A stretch of DNA of 64,000 bases from assembly GCF_000420645.1 (NCBI RefSeq), contig NZ_ATVI01000007.1, positions 372,001 through 436,000 of the forward strand, in the 5' to 3' direction. The translations under genes and the position numbers were made by a program. Source of the stretch: Nevskia ramosa DSM 11499 (GTDB lineage: Bacteria > Pseudomonadota > Gammaproteobacteria > Nevskiales > Nevskiaceae). Under the pieces are notes generated by a model. It was not told where the DNA came from, searched no databases, and saw only the letters and a list, made by a program, of their open reading frames with translations. Of this stretch, positions 31,403 to 40,504 are shown piece after piece (within the stretch, counting starts at the first letter, position 1; each line of letters starts with the position of its first letter).

Positions 31403-32574
31403 CGCGTCACCGCCGTCGCCGTTCTGGCCACGGCGCGGCGGCGGCGCGCCCACCATAGCCAGGCGCCGTTGCCGGTGATGAACAGGGTCAGCAGCGACGA
31501 GGCGACCCAGAGCAGCTTCAGCGGCAGGCCGCCGTAGTCGCCAAAATGCAGCGGCTCGGAAATCAGGATCGCCTTCAGATACAGCGGCAGCGGACGGGCA
31601 TCGGCGAGCTGGCCGCTCACAGCGTCGACGAGAGCGACATCAAACAGGCGTTCGTCGTAGGGCTGGGTGCCGGACATCAGGATCATGTAGTGGCGCGGGC
31701 TGGAGAAATCGGTGCCCGGCCAGATCAGGAAATACGGGCGCTTGTCCGGCAACGCGGCCTGCGCGGCCGTCACCGCCTGGTCGATGGTCACCGGCAATGC
31801 GGTCAACACCAGCGGTACGGCATCGGCGGCGACCGGCGTCTTCCCCGCCATCTCCTTCAGCTCGGTGGATTGCCAGATCGCCAGCGCGACGCCGCCCAGC
31901 GCCAGGGCGACGCCGGTGATCGTCACCACCAGCGCCCAGCCCAGCACTACCGCGCCGATGAAGTTGTGCAGATCGAGCTGCATCAGCCGCGTGCCTCGGC
32001 CACGCCGGATCATGCCGAACAGCAGCTTGCGCACGTACGGCGCGTAAACCACAACGCCGGAGATCAGCGAGATCAGCACCAGCAGCGCGATCAGCCCGCC
32101 GAATAGCTGGCCGAAGAAACCGGCAAACCAGTTGGCGTGCAGTTCGAGGATGAAACCGGTCGGCGTTTTCTCGAAGTCGGTGGTACCCAGCGGCTCGCCG
32201 CTGTAGCTGTTGTAGAAGTACGGCTTGCCTTCCTCCAGCTTGGTCGCGGTCAGCGGTGCCATGCCGACGACCGTTCGTTCCGGATGTTCGATATCGACGA
32301 ACACCGAGATCGGCCGCAGCTCCGGCAGCTGCTTCTGCGCGGCAGCCACGATGTCGGCCAGCGGTTTCGGCGCCGCGTTGCCGGCACGCTCGACCGCCGG
32401 CACATAGCCCAGCGCTTCGTCGATCTCCTCGTGGAAGATCAGGATCGCGCCGGTGATGCACAGCACCAGGAAGAACGGCGTGGCAACCAGGCTGGCCCAG
32501 CGATGCAGCCAGAGGTTGGCGCGAAAGAAGCGACCCTTGCTGCGTACCGCGGACGTGGCTGGAGAAGTGGACAT
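31399..32574 (-). CDS. PepSY-associated membrane protein (siderophore system)
   Basis: A 391-residue inner-membrane protein of the PepSY-associated TM family (PiuB/FoxB type). Four main helices are visible: FLVLCITGAILIFHEEID near 35-55, GGLIALLVLISLISGVVVYA near 155-180, VVLGWALVVTITGVALALGG, and LLWVASSLLTLFITGNGAWL near the C-terminus. Periplasmic PepSY regions lie between. Such proteins are placed beside siderophore receptors and are thought to help reduce or release iron. It follows receptor A by 13 bases. Confidence 0.85.
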   Translation of the reverse strand: MSTSPATSAVRSKGRFFRANLWLHRWASLVATPFFLVLCITGAILIFHEEIDEALGYVPAVERAGNAAPKPLADIVAAAQKQLPELRPISVFVDIEHPERTVVGMAPLTATKLEEGKPYFYNSYSGEPLGTTDFEKTPTGFILELHANWFAGFFGQLFGGLIALLVLISLISGVVVYAPYVRKLLFGMIRRGRGTRLMQLDLHNFIGAVVLGWALVVTITGVALALGGVALAIWQSTELKEMAGKTPVAADAVPLVLTALPVTIDQAVTAAQAALPDKRPYFLIWPGTDFSSPRHYMILMSGTQPYDERLFDVALVDAVSGQLADARPLPLYLKAILISEPLHFGDYGGLPLKLLWVASSLLTLFITGNGAWLWWARRRRAVARTATAVTR

Positions 32575-32587
32575 GTCGCTCTCGGTT

Positions 32588-34726
32588 TCAGTAGTCGTAA
32601 CGCAGAGTCGCCTTGATCGTGCGCGGCTCGGCGAGGGTCAGCAGGCCGCTCTGGGCGTTGGCCCAGTAGTTCTTGTCGGCGATGTTCTCGACGCCGAGCA
32701 GGAACGCCGCGCGATGGCTGGCAAGCCGGGTTTCGTAGCGGATGCCGAGATCGAAGCGCGTCGAGCTCTTCACCGTCTGGGTGTTGGCGCTGTCGAGGAA
32801 CTGCCTGCCGACGTGATAGACGCCGCCGTTGACGAACAGACCCGGCAGCGGTCGCACTCGGTAATCGGCAAACAGGTTCGACACCAGCCGCGAAACGCCG
32901 ACCGGCCGCTTGCCCTCGGTGCTGGCATCGCCGGTGTCCTTGGTCGTCGGGTCAAGGAGCATCACACCTGCGACCAGGCTCAGGTCTTCGGTCGCGGCAC
33001 CGCTGGCACCGAGTTCGAAGCCGCGATGCTCCTGCTCGCCGTTCTGCACGTAGGTGCCGTTCGGCACCGCCGGATCACTGGTGTCGACGTACTCGAACGG
33101 CCGCTTGATATCGAACAGAGCCGCAGTAAGTGTGATCCGCGCGAGTTCCAGCTTGCCGCCGATCTCGAACTGTTCGGTCTCGATCGGTGCCAGCACCTGG
33201 TTCGCGTTGCTGGTGCCCATCGGTGCCGTGCCGCCCTGCTCCAGGCCCTGAGCGTAGTTCGCGTACAGCGAGGCATAGGCCACCGGCTTGTAGATCAGCG
33301 CAGCGGTCGGTGAGGTCTTGTGAACCTTGTTGACCGGCGGCAGAAGGTCGTCCGTCGCGGTGTCGTAGTTACGGATCTCCAGGCTTGAATAGCGGGCACC
33401 GAGCAGCAGCGACCATTGCGAGCCGATGCTGAGGATGTCGCTGAGCAATACACCCGAGGCGTCCGATTTCTGGGCCAGACCGACCGTGATCGGCACGGTA
33501 TCCGGTTCCGGCGCGTCGACCGGGTTGTAGAGATTGGTCGGGTACACGCCGAGGAAACCATCGCCATTGAAGCGCGATTTCGCTTCCGACCCGCTCAGTC
33601 CGAACGTCAGTTGATGGCGGATGAAAGCGGTATCGAACTTGCCATGCAGCAACACTTGGCCGCTGGTCTGACGGTTGGTGGAGCCGCTGATGCTGCCGAA
33701 CAGTGCGGCGTCGCCATTGCTGTCGGAAATGCTGCCGAAGCGCGCGTTCTTGGTCGCCGGGCGGTGATCTTCTCCGTCGAGCAACTGCGCAGTCACCGAC
33801 CAGTCCTTGGCGAATTCCCAGTCCACGCGCTGATACAGCGTGCGCGCCTCGGTCTCGAAATTGTCCCAGGGCTGGGCGATGTTGCGGGTCGCCTTCGGCG
33901 GCTTCGGCACGGCAACGCCTGCGGCCACCACGAAGAACGGCTGCAGCTGTGGGAACTGGTTGTTGGCGTATTCGATGATGGTCGTCGAGGTCACGCCGGG
34001 AGCGGCGCGCCAGTCGAACGACAGCGAGGCGCTCTTGTGGGTCCAGTCGGCATCCTTGACCGCCTGCTCGCCATCCTTGTAGCCAACGTTCACCCGGAAG
34101 CCGAACTGGCGATCGGCACCGAAGCGATCGCCGATGTCGGCGTTGAGGCCGAACAACGCCCGGCCGGTGTAGGTGGCGGACGCCGAGCGTACCGGCACAT
34201 CGCCCTGCCGCTTCGGAATGAAGTTCATCGAACCGCCGACGCTGCTGGCGGCGCCCAAGCCGTACAGGAAGGCGCTCGGGCCCTTGAGGATCTCGACCCG
34301 ATCGAGGTTGCTGATCTGGTAGCGGCCATCGGACAAACCGACATTGCCCGGCAGGCCGTCATACAGATAACCGTCAGTGCCGATGCTGAAGCCACGCAGC
34401 GAAGCAAAACCGACCGGCACATTGCCGACCGTCGCCGAAGGATCGTTCTTCAGGTAGTCGCCATAAGTGGCGGCCTGCTGGTTGTTGAGCAGATCGCGGC
34501 TCAGCACGTTGATCGAGTACGGCGTATCGATCAGCGGCAGATTACCGAGCGCGCCGCTGCTGGCGTCAGTGGCGCGGTACTGATCGCGCGCGCCAGTGAC
34601 GGTGACCGGATTCAACTGCGCCGGCTGCGCATCGGCAGGCTGGGTGTCGTCAGCATTCGCTGGAATGGTGATGACGACGAGCAGCGCGGCGGCCGCCTTG
34701 ATCGACAAGGTCTTGCTGGATGACAT
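32588..34726 (-). CDS. TonB-dependent siderophore receptor A
   Basis: A 712-residue outer-membrane receptor with a signal peptide (IKAAAALLVVITIPANA), TonB-box-like LNPVTVTG, a plug domain (LGNLPLIDTPYSINVLSRDL to VEILKGPSAFLYGLGAASSV) and a 22-strand barrel ending in ATLRYDY. It belongs to the FhuA/FpvA-like siderophore group. Start ATG 34726 has GGGGAGAAG upstream. It heads a unit with the PepSY and 65-residue genes and has a Fur-like box about 95 bases upstream. The ligand cannot be deduced. Confidence 0.92.
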   Translation of the reverse strand: MSSSKTLSIKAAAALLVVITIPANADDTQPADAQPAQLNPVTVTGARDQYRATDASSGALGNLPLIDTPYSINVLSRDLLNNQQAATYGDYLKNDPSATVGNVPVGFASLRGFSIGTDGYLYDGLPGNVGLSDGRYQISNLDRVEILKGPSAFLYGLGAASSVGGSMNFIPKRQGDVPVRSASATYTGRALFGLNADIGDRFGADRQFGFRVNVGYKDGEQAVKDADWTHKSASLSFDWRAAPGVTSTTIIEYANNQFPQLQPFFVVAAGVAVPKPPKATRNIAQPWDNFETEARTLYQRVDWEFAKDWSVTAQLLDGEDHRPATKNARFGSISDSNGDAALFGSISGSTNRQTSGQVLLHGKFDTAFIRHQLTFGLSGSEAKSRFNGDGFLGVYPTNLYNPVDAPEPDTVPITVGLAQKSDASGVLLSDILSIGSQWSLLLGARYSSLEIRNYDTATDDLLPPVNKVHKTSPTAALIYKPVAYASLYANYAQGLEQGGTAPMGTSNANQVLAPIETEQFEIGGKLELARITLTAALFDIKRPFEYVDTSDPAVPNGTYVQNGEQEHRGFELGASGAATEDLSLVAGVMLLDPTTKDTGDASTEGKRPVGVSRLVSNLFADYRVRPLPGLFVNGGVYHVGRQFLDSANTQTVKSSTRFDLGIRYETRLASHRAAFLLGVENIADKNYWANAQSGLLTLAEPRTIKATLRYDY

Positions 34727-34821
34727 CGAACTTCTCCCCGGATGTTTTTTTTGTGGTGACGAACACGGCACGAGCCGCTGCCCAGGCGGCTTCGTTCGAC
34801 AAGCTCATGCGAAAGTTTAAA

Positions 34822-34836
34822 TGATAAGTATTCGCA
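34822..34836 (-). promoter_or_regulatory. Fur-like box before receptor A
   Basis: TGATAAG-T-ATTCGCA fits the 7-1-7 Fur model (TGATAAT-N-ATTATCA) at 11 of 14 positions. It lies between the end of receptor B and the start of receptor A. Confidence 0.55.
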
Positions 34837-34869
34837 ATTGAACGTCAGCCTCAACGTTTCGATGACAAA

Positions 34870-37194
34870 TCAGAAACGCGCCTCCAACTGCACACCCAGC
34901 CGCCGCAGGGTGCCGTAGCTGACGAACCGTCCTTCTTCGGTGATGCCCAGGCCGGTGGTGGTCCGGACGCTGCTCTTGACGGTGTCGTCATCGAGCAGAT
35001 TGCGGCCGTAGAGATAGGCCGCCAGCCGCTGGCCCTGATAGCCCAGCCGCGCATCGAGCAGCCGGCGGATGTCGCCGCGCTCATCGGCGGCGTTGGCCGG
35101 GCTGCTGTAGTAGGCGGCCGTGCTGCTATAGCTCAGCGACACGAAGGCACCGGTACGGTGCCGATAACTGCCGCCGACACTGCCGCTGAAGCGCGGCGCA
35201 TCGACGAACTGATTGCCGGAGAAATCCTGGCCGTTGTCGACGAAATCCTTGAACCGGGTGTGCGCGTAGCCGCTGCTCAGATACAGCTCGAGCCCTCTCA
35301 GCGGCTGCCAGCGGGTTTCCAGTTCCGCACCATCGAGCACCGAGTTGGCAGCGTTCTTGGTGCTGTAGTCGAAGCCATCGTCGCTGTCGATGGTCGCCAC
35401 CTGCTGGTCGCGCCAGTCGACGTGATAGACGTTGAGATTGATGCCGACCTTCTGCCACGGCGTGGCGCGGAAGCCGACCTCGTAGTTGCGGGTGTACTCG
35501 GGCTTGAACTCGTTGATGGTGCCCTGGCCACGCAGCACTTCGGCGCCTCCAGCGCGATAGGCCTCGCTGTAGGTCGCGAACAAGGTCCACTCCGGTGCCA
35601 GCCGGTAGCGCAGGCCGATCTTCGGCAGCAGTGCGCTGTACTTGCCGGTGGCGCGCTGCGTGCCGTCGGTGGTCGGCAGCAGATCGGCTGCAACCAGTAC
35701 CGGCAGCACGTTGATGCCGGGTACCGTTTCGTTGCCGAACAGATAGGCATCGGCCCGATCGATGCTGTAGAGCACGCTGGTTTCGCGCTGCTCGCGGTCG
35801 TAGCGCAGGCCCAGGGTCAGGGTCAGCGGCTCGCTCAGCTGGATATCGACTTCGCCGAACAGCGCCAGATTGTCGCCCTTGTTGCTGGCCAGGCTGGTGG
35901 TATCGATGCGGGCCACCACCTGGCCAGCGCCGGGTACCGGCAGCACGGCAGAGAGTGGTACCTGGAGATCGCGCAGCACGTAGTCGCGCCGGTCCTCGAA
36001 GCTCGTCGCGTACACGCCCACGGAACCGGTGACGCGGCCCCAGGCCTTGGCGTTGAGACGCAGCTCCTGAGACAGGTTGCGGCCTTTCAGATCAAGCGTG
36101 GTGCTGCCGCCGTCGCGTGCGGTCTGATCGAAGTCCTGCGCCAGATCGCCGGTGGTGTCGATGAAGCCGGTGGTCCCGCTCAGCGAAAACACCGGCGTCA
36201 GCACGTACTCGTTGCGCCACGACACCAGCGTCGATTCGTTGATATAGCGATAGGGCTCGTTGTCGGTCGCCTTGCGGCGCGTGCTGTCGCGGGCGCTGTC
36301 GGCAATGAAGAGGGTGTCCGGCGCGGCATCGGTGCGGGTACGGCTGATCGCCACCACGCTCTTGAGGCCGGCGATCGAAGCCGGCGTAAGGGCCAGTTTC
36401 AGGCGCGCCAACTCGTTGACGCTGCGATCCCAATGGCCGTCGTTGCGGGTGATGTTGACGAGATCACCATCGTCCTCCACCCGATTGGCAGCCAGCCGGA
36501 AGCCGAAGGCATCCGACAACGGTCCGCCACCGGCCAGCGCGTACTGGCGCGAGCCTTCGGTGGCAATGCGCATTCGGCCGAGCAAATCCCAGTACGGCGT
36601 CGGATCACGCGTGGTGCTGACCACCGCACCGGCGAGTGCATTGCGGCCCTGGCTGGTCGATTGCGGTCCGCGCAGGATTTCCACCTGCTCGACATCGAAA
36701 ACATCCACGGCATTGCCACCGACGGCAGTCGGATCCAGGGCGATGCCATCGACATAGATGCTGATCACCGGCGCACTGCTGGGCGAGCCATAGCCCTGCG
36801 CGCCCAGGCTGTTGACGCCGCGCAGGCTGATGCTGCCATCGTCATCGGCGAGCACATTGGCAACCCGGCGCGCGAGGTCGTACAGGTTCTGGTCGCCGTA
36901 GTTCTCGATCTGCTTGCCGGTGGTGACGCTGACCGAACTCGCGGTGTCGGCCAAGGCACGATTGAGCTTCTCGCCCTTGACCATCACCGAATCGAGCCGC
37001 ACCGGCGCCGGCTCGCGCGTCGGCAGCACGATCGGCTTGTCGGGCACACGGATGATGCCCAGCGTTGCGCCGTCGTCGGGCGCTTCGCTGACGGCGGCTT
37101 CCCCAGGCGGCAGCTCCTCGGCCAGCGCAGGAAAGCCGGTCAGTGCAGCAACAACGGCGAAGCACATCGGTTTTATGGTTCTGGAACCACTCAT
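34870..37194 (-). CDS. TonB-dependent receptor B
   Basis: A 774-residue outer-membrane receptor with a signal peptide ending FPALA and TonB-box-like LDSVMVKG. The plug is typical (VEILRGPQSTSQGRNALAGA) and the C-terminal strand ends VQLEARF. The plug type (GPQSTSQGRNAL) resembles receptors common in sphingomonads and xanthomonads rather than classical ferrichrome receptors; the substrate is unknown. Its ATG overlaps the methyltransferase stop by 4 bases, so the two are translated together. Confidence 0.88.
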   Translation of the reverse strand: MSGSRTIKPMCFAVVAALTGFPALAEELPPGEAAVSEAPDDGATLGIIRVPDKPIVLPTREPAPVRLDSVMVKGEKLNRALADTASSVSVTTGKQIENYGDQNLYDLARRVANVLADDDGSISLRGVNSLGAQGYGSPSSAPVISIYVDGIALDPTAVGGNAVDVFDVEQVEILRGPQSTSQGRNALAGAVVSTTRDPTPYWDLLGRMRIATEGSRQYALAGGGPLSDAFGFRLAANRVEDDGDLVNITRNDGHWDRSVNELARLKLALTPASIAGLKSVVAISRTRTDAAPDTLFIADSARDSTRRKATDNEPYRYINESTLVSWRNEYVLTPVFSLSGTTGFIDTTGDLAQDFDQTARDGGSTTLDLKGRNLSQELRLNAKAWGRVTGSVGVYATSFEDRRDYVLRDLQVPLSAVLPVPGAGQVVARIDTTSLASNKGDNLALFGEVDIQLSEPLTLTLGLRYDREQRETSVLYSIDRADAYLFGNETVPGINVLPVLVAADLLPTTDGTQRATGKYSALLPKIGLRYRLAPEWTLFATYSEAYRAGGAEVLRGQGTINEFKPEYTRNYEVGFRATPWQKVGINLNVYHVDWRDQQVATIDSDDGFDYSTKNAANSVLDGAELETRWQPLRGLELYLSSGYAHTRFKDFVDNGQDFSGNQFVDAPRFSGSVGGSYRHRTGAFVSLSYSSTAAYYSSPANAADERGDIRRLLDARLGYQGQRLAAYLYGRNLLDDDTVKSSVRTTTGLGITEEGRFVSYGTLRRLGVQLEARF

Positions 37195-37910
37195 TGCCTG
37201 ATGGAAAATTCGGTGCCGCCTTTCCATGGCAGCGTCAGCGAGGTGAAACGGTTGGCCGGATCGCGCACGTGCGCGGCATAGCCGGCGAGCGCCGACTTGA
37301 AAGTGCCGAGGTTGTCGGCGACCACGATCGCGCCGCAGCGCAGCTTCGGCGTCAGCAACTGCAGCACTTCCAGCGCCAGATCGGGGAAGCCGTCGATCAA
37401 CACGAAGTCGATCGGACCATCGAGCGCGCGCAGGGTTTCGCGGGCATCGCCTTCGCGAATCTCGACATAGCTGCCAAGGCCAGCCTGCTCGATGTGCTGA
37501 CGCGCCGCCACCACCTTGGCGGCAACCATCTCGGTACCGATCACGACATCGCGACCGCTGCCACCGCGGCTGGCCGGCTCGCAGTTGATGGTGTCGCGCA
37601 GCGCGCTGGCCAGCCAGATCGTGCTGACGCCGAAGCTGCTGCCGAACTCGACGATCCGCCGTGCCTGTGCCGCCCGCGCCAGCTGATAGAGCAACGCGCC
37701 CTGCCCGGCTTCGATGGCGATGAATTTGTCGTCATAGAAGCCGAGGTCGCGGTTGTGCCAGCGCGCGCCATAGCCGGCCAGCAGTCTCGGCAACTGCGGC
37801 AAGTAGTGGCGCAGCAATTGCAGATTCTGGGTATGCGCCTGTTCGTGCAGGCGCTCCAGCACCGCCCGCGCGCGGGCATCGGTGATCACCGAGAACGGCG
37901 AAGGACGCAT
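37191..37910 (-). CDS. Class I SAM-dependent O-methyltransferase-like protein
   Basis: A 239-residue protein with the SAM-binding motif I RRIVEFGSSFGVSTIWLASA, a following acidic residue in IGTEM, and the DFVLIDGFP motif of the COG4122/O-methyltransferase family, then LTPKLRCGAIVVADNLGTF. It is cytoplasmic, with no signal peptide. It starts 2 bases after receptor C and overlaps receptor B by 4 bases, so it is embedded between two receptors. It could modify an imported ligand, but that is inference. Confidence 0.85.
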   Translation of the reverse strand: MRPSPFSVITDARARAVLERLHEQAHTQNLQLLRHYLPQLPRLLAGYGARWHNRDLGFYDDKFIAIEAGQGALLYQLARAAQARRIVEFGSSFGVSTIWLASALRDTINCEPASRGGSGRDVVIGTEMVAAKVVAARQHIEQAGLGSYVEIREGDARETLRALDGPIDFVLIDGFPDLALEVLQLLTPKLRCGAIVVADNLGTFKSALAGYAAHVRDPANRFTSLTLPWKGGTEFSIRQ

Positions 37911-37912
37911 GC

Positions 37913-40057
37913 TCAGAACTTCGCCCGCAGCGCCAGGGTGAAGCTGCGCGGCTCGCCGTAGAAGTTCTGTCGAAACGAAGAACTGACCTTCTCGTAGTAC
38001 TTCTCGTCGAGCAGGTTGTTGACCGTGAGATTGGCGCTCCAGTGTGAGTTCAGCTCGTAGCCGAGCTGCGTCGACAGCACGGTGTAGGCATCGCCAACAA
38101 AGCGCGCCGTACCGACCTGGCTGTAAAACGAGCTGACCGCGCGCAGACCACCGCCGAAACTCAGGCCCTGCAGCGCGCCATTGGCGATCTGGTAGCGCGT
38201 CCACAAATTCGCCGAGTGACGCGGCGTGAATGGCGCGAATGACTGCCCTTCCTGCGTCACCGTGCCGACGCGATATTGGGTATCGACATTGGTGTAGCCG
38301 GCGCTCAGGTTCCAGCCCGGCAACAGCATGCCGGTGACCTCGGCTTCAAAGCCCTGGCTGCGCACCTTGCCGGACGACACGAAGAACCGAATGTCAGTGG
38401 GATCGGTGATCGCGCGGTCCTGATCCTGAAGCCTGAACAGCGCGAACTGGGCGATCACGCGCTGATTCAGGAATTCGGCCTTGACGCCGGTTTCGTACTG
38501 ACTACCGGTGCGCGGCTTGATCAGCGTGCGGTCGGCCTGAATGGCGTTCTGCGGCTGGAAGATGTCGGCGTAGCTGGCGTACAGCGACACCTGTTCGAGC
38601 ACGTCGTAGATCACTGCGAAGAACGGCGTCAGCTGGCCATCAACGGCGTATTCGGAACTCGTGCCCTGAGTGAAATTGCGGCTGCGCGATTCCCACCAGC
38701 TGATGCGGCCGCCGGCGACCAGGGTCAGCGGATCGAGCACCCGCAGCCGCACCTGGCTGTAGCCGCCGAACTGTGTGGTCTTGACGTCGTCCTGCATGGT
38801 GTACGGAAGCGGCGGCTCGGCAAGCGCGTGATCGGGCTCGAACACGTTCTGTGTGTAGCTGTTCGCGAATGTCGAGCTGTCGTTGGTCTGATCCTGATCG
38901 CGCCAGTTGGCGCCGACGATCAGGTTGTGGGTGTGCCCGGCGAAATCGAACGGCAGATTGGCGTACAGATCGGTGCTGAGGTTTTCGCGATCGGTGGTGT
39001 AGACGCCGGTCTGGATCGCAGTGTTGCCATTGGCATCGATCGCGCTGTTGGCACGCGCCACCTTGTAGAGCACCTTGCGATCGAGACGACGCACGGCGAA
39101 CTTGATCTCGCCACCGCCGGCCAGACGCCGCTCCAGCTCGGCGAAGACATCAGTGGTTTTCGGGGCCAGCTCGTTCCAGTCGGCGCCGATGAAGGTCGAG
39201 CGCGGCACGTCGAGCAGGCGGCCATCGATGTACGCCGGCAAGCCTTGGTTGATCACCGAATCGACGCGCTGGATGACGCCACCAACCGACAAGGTCGTGG
39301 CCTTGTCGAAGTCGTATTCCAGGGTGCCGTAGCCGAGCTTCTTCTGCGAATTGACCACGTCCTGATAGGAGTCGCGCGTCTCGTAGACGGCGACGCCGCG
39401 CGCGCGCAGCGAACCGTCCTCGGTCAGCGGCGCGCCGCCGTCGAGTTCGGCGCGATACAGGTTCCAGGAACCGACGGTGGCCGCGCCGTTGAGCAGGGTC
39501 TTGTCCGGCGCGCGCTTGCGCACCAGGTTCAGCGAAGCGCCAGGCTCGCCGGCACCCTGGAACAGGCCACCGGGGCCGCGCAGAAGCTCGATGCGCTCGT
39601 ACATCGCCGGGTCGTTGTCGACGATGTTGCCGGCGCTGCCGAACGGCAGACCATCGAGCTGGATCGAATCGACCTGATAGCCGCGCACGTAATAGTTGTT
39701 GAACAGCCCGGCGCCATCGAAACGCTGCACGGTAACGCCGGTGGTGAACTTCAGGGCATCGGCGATGTTGACGACGTTCTGGTCATCGAGCCGTTCGCGT
39801 GTGATGACGCTGGCCGACTGCGGCGTTTCCCGGATGGTCAGCGAGCCCTTGCCGATGCTCAGGTCGCCGACATAGGCATCGGCCGGCTTTTCGGCAATGA
39901 CCTGCACCGGCGCCAGCGTCACTGGCGCATTGGGTTCACGGGTTTCGGCAGCCGGGTCGGAAGCCGTTTCAGCGGCGGCAATCGGGGTCGCATCCTCGGC
40001 CATCGCCGGGTTGCCACTCATCGCGACCAGCGTTGCCAGCATCAGTTTTCTATTCAC
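37913..40057 (-). CDS. TonB-dependent siderophore receptor C
   Basis: A 714-residue receptor starting at GTG 40057, with a signal peptide (KLMLATLVAMSGNPAMA), TonB-box-like LAPVQVIAE, a plug (RETPQSASVITRERLDDQNV to RIELLRGPGGLFQGAGEPGA) and a barrel ending FTLALRAKF. The plug is of the FpvA/FecA siderophore type but there is no N-terminal signalling (STN) domain. It is the first gene of receptor C - methyltransferase - receptor B. No clear Fur box lies in the 78-base gap upstream, so it may be co-transcribed with the DUF3325 gene before it. Confidence 0.9.
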   Translation of the reverse strand: MNRKLMLATLVAMSGNPAMAEDATPIAAAETASDPAAETREPNAPVTLAPVQVIAEKPADAYVGDLSIGKGSLTIRETPQSASVITRERLDDQNVVNIADALKFTTGVTVQRFDGAGLFNNYYVRGYQVDSIQLDGLPFGSAGNIVDNDPAMYERIELLRGPGGLFQGAGEPGASLNLVRKRAPDKTLLNGAATVGSWNLYRAELDGGAPLTEDGSLRARGVAVYETRDSYQDVVNSQKKLGYGTLEYDFDKATTLSVGGVIQRVDSVINQGLPAYIDGRLLDVPRSTFIGADWNELAPKTTDVFAELERRLAGGGEIKFAVRRLDRKVLYKVARANSAIDANGNTAIQTGVYTTDRENLSTDLYANLPFDFAGHTHNLIVGANWRDQDQTNDSSTFANSYTQNVFEPDHALAEPPLPYTMQDDVKTTQFGGYSQVRLRVLDPLTLVAGGRISWWESRSRNFTQGTSSEYAVDGQLTPFFAVIYDVLEQVSLYASYADIFQPQNAIQADRTLIKPRTGSQYETGVKAEFLNQRVIAQFALFRLQDQDRAITDPTDIRFFVSSGKVRSQGFEAEVTGMLLPGWNLSAGYTNVDTQYRVGTVTQEGQSFAPFTPRHSANLWTRYQIANGALQGLSFGGGLRAVSSFYSQVGTARFVGDAYTVLSTQLGYELNSHWSANLTVNNLLDEKYYEKVSSSFRQNFYGEPRSFTLALRAKF

Positions 40058-40135
40058 AAGCGTCAGCGTCCTTCTAGGGAGATGGATAGCTGGCGAAGGG
40101 CTGGCTGGTAGATTGGAGAAACAGATTCTGGGCGA

Positions 40136-40504
40136 CTAGCCCCGGTGCAACGGGCCTCTTTTGATCGATCGAGAATGTCTTGGATGCGGGGTCGCCAGGC
40201 GCTGCGCCAGCCGCTGCAGCCAGTGCGGACGCCAGCTCAGAGTGAACACCAGCGACGGCGCGGCAACGCTCAACAGCAGCAGCCACAGCACGGAGCCAAA
40301 CGCCGCGCCATCGCGCAACCAGGCACAGCTCAGCGACAAGGCAAGCGCCAGGCTGCCCAGCAGTCGCAGCGCTTTCTTCTGCGGCGGCTGCGCGACATGG
40401 CTGGGCGCCACCTGCTGCCAGTGTCGCGACTGCGACAGGGCAAACAGCGCGAAGCCGAGATAAGCCGCGCCCGCGGCAATGATCAGCAGCAAGCTGTCAG
40501 CCAT
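40136..40504 (-). CDS. DUF3325 membrane protein (copy 1)
   Basis: A 122-residue protein with three hydrophobic helices (SLLLIIAAGAAYLGFALFAL, LLGSLALALSLSCAWL, VLWLLLLSVAAPSLVFTLSW) and a basic tail; the FALSQSRHW stretch after helix 1 is typical of DUF3325. Such proteins occur at the end of DUF3649-PepSY-DUF3325 trios next to siderophore receptors. It overlaps the PepSY gene by 8 bases, the same overlap as in copy 2. Molecular function unknown. Confidence 0.8.
   Translation of the reverse strand: MADSLLLIIAAGAAYLGFALFALSQSRHWQQVAPSHVAQPPQKKALRLLGSLALALSLSCAWLRDGAAFGSVLWLLLLSVAAPSLVFTLSWRPHWLQRLAQRLATPHPRHSRSIKRGPLHRG

Noticed and set aside
35158-37281. Open frame of 707 codons on the plus strand
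   Set aside because: Antisense to receptor B; composition is that of a shadow frame.
40058-40135. Fur box before receptor C
   Set aside because: AGAATCTGTTTCT-like sequence on the minus strand does not fit 7-1-7 spacing; left out.
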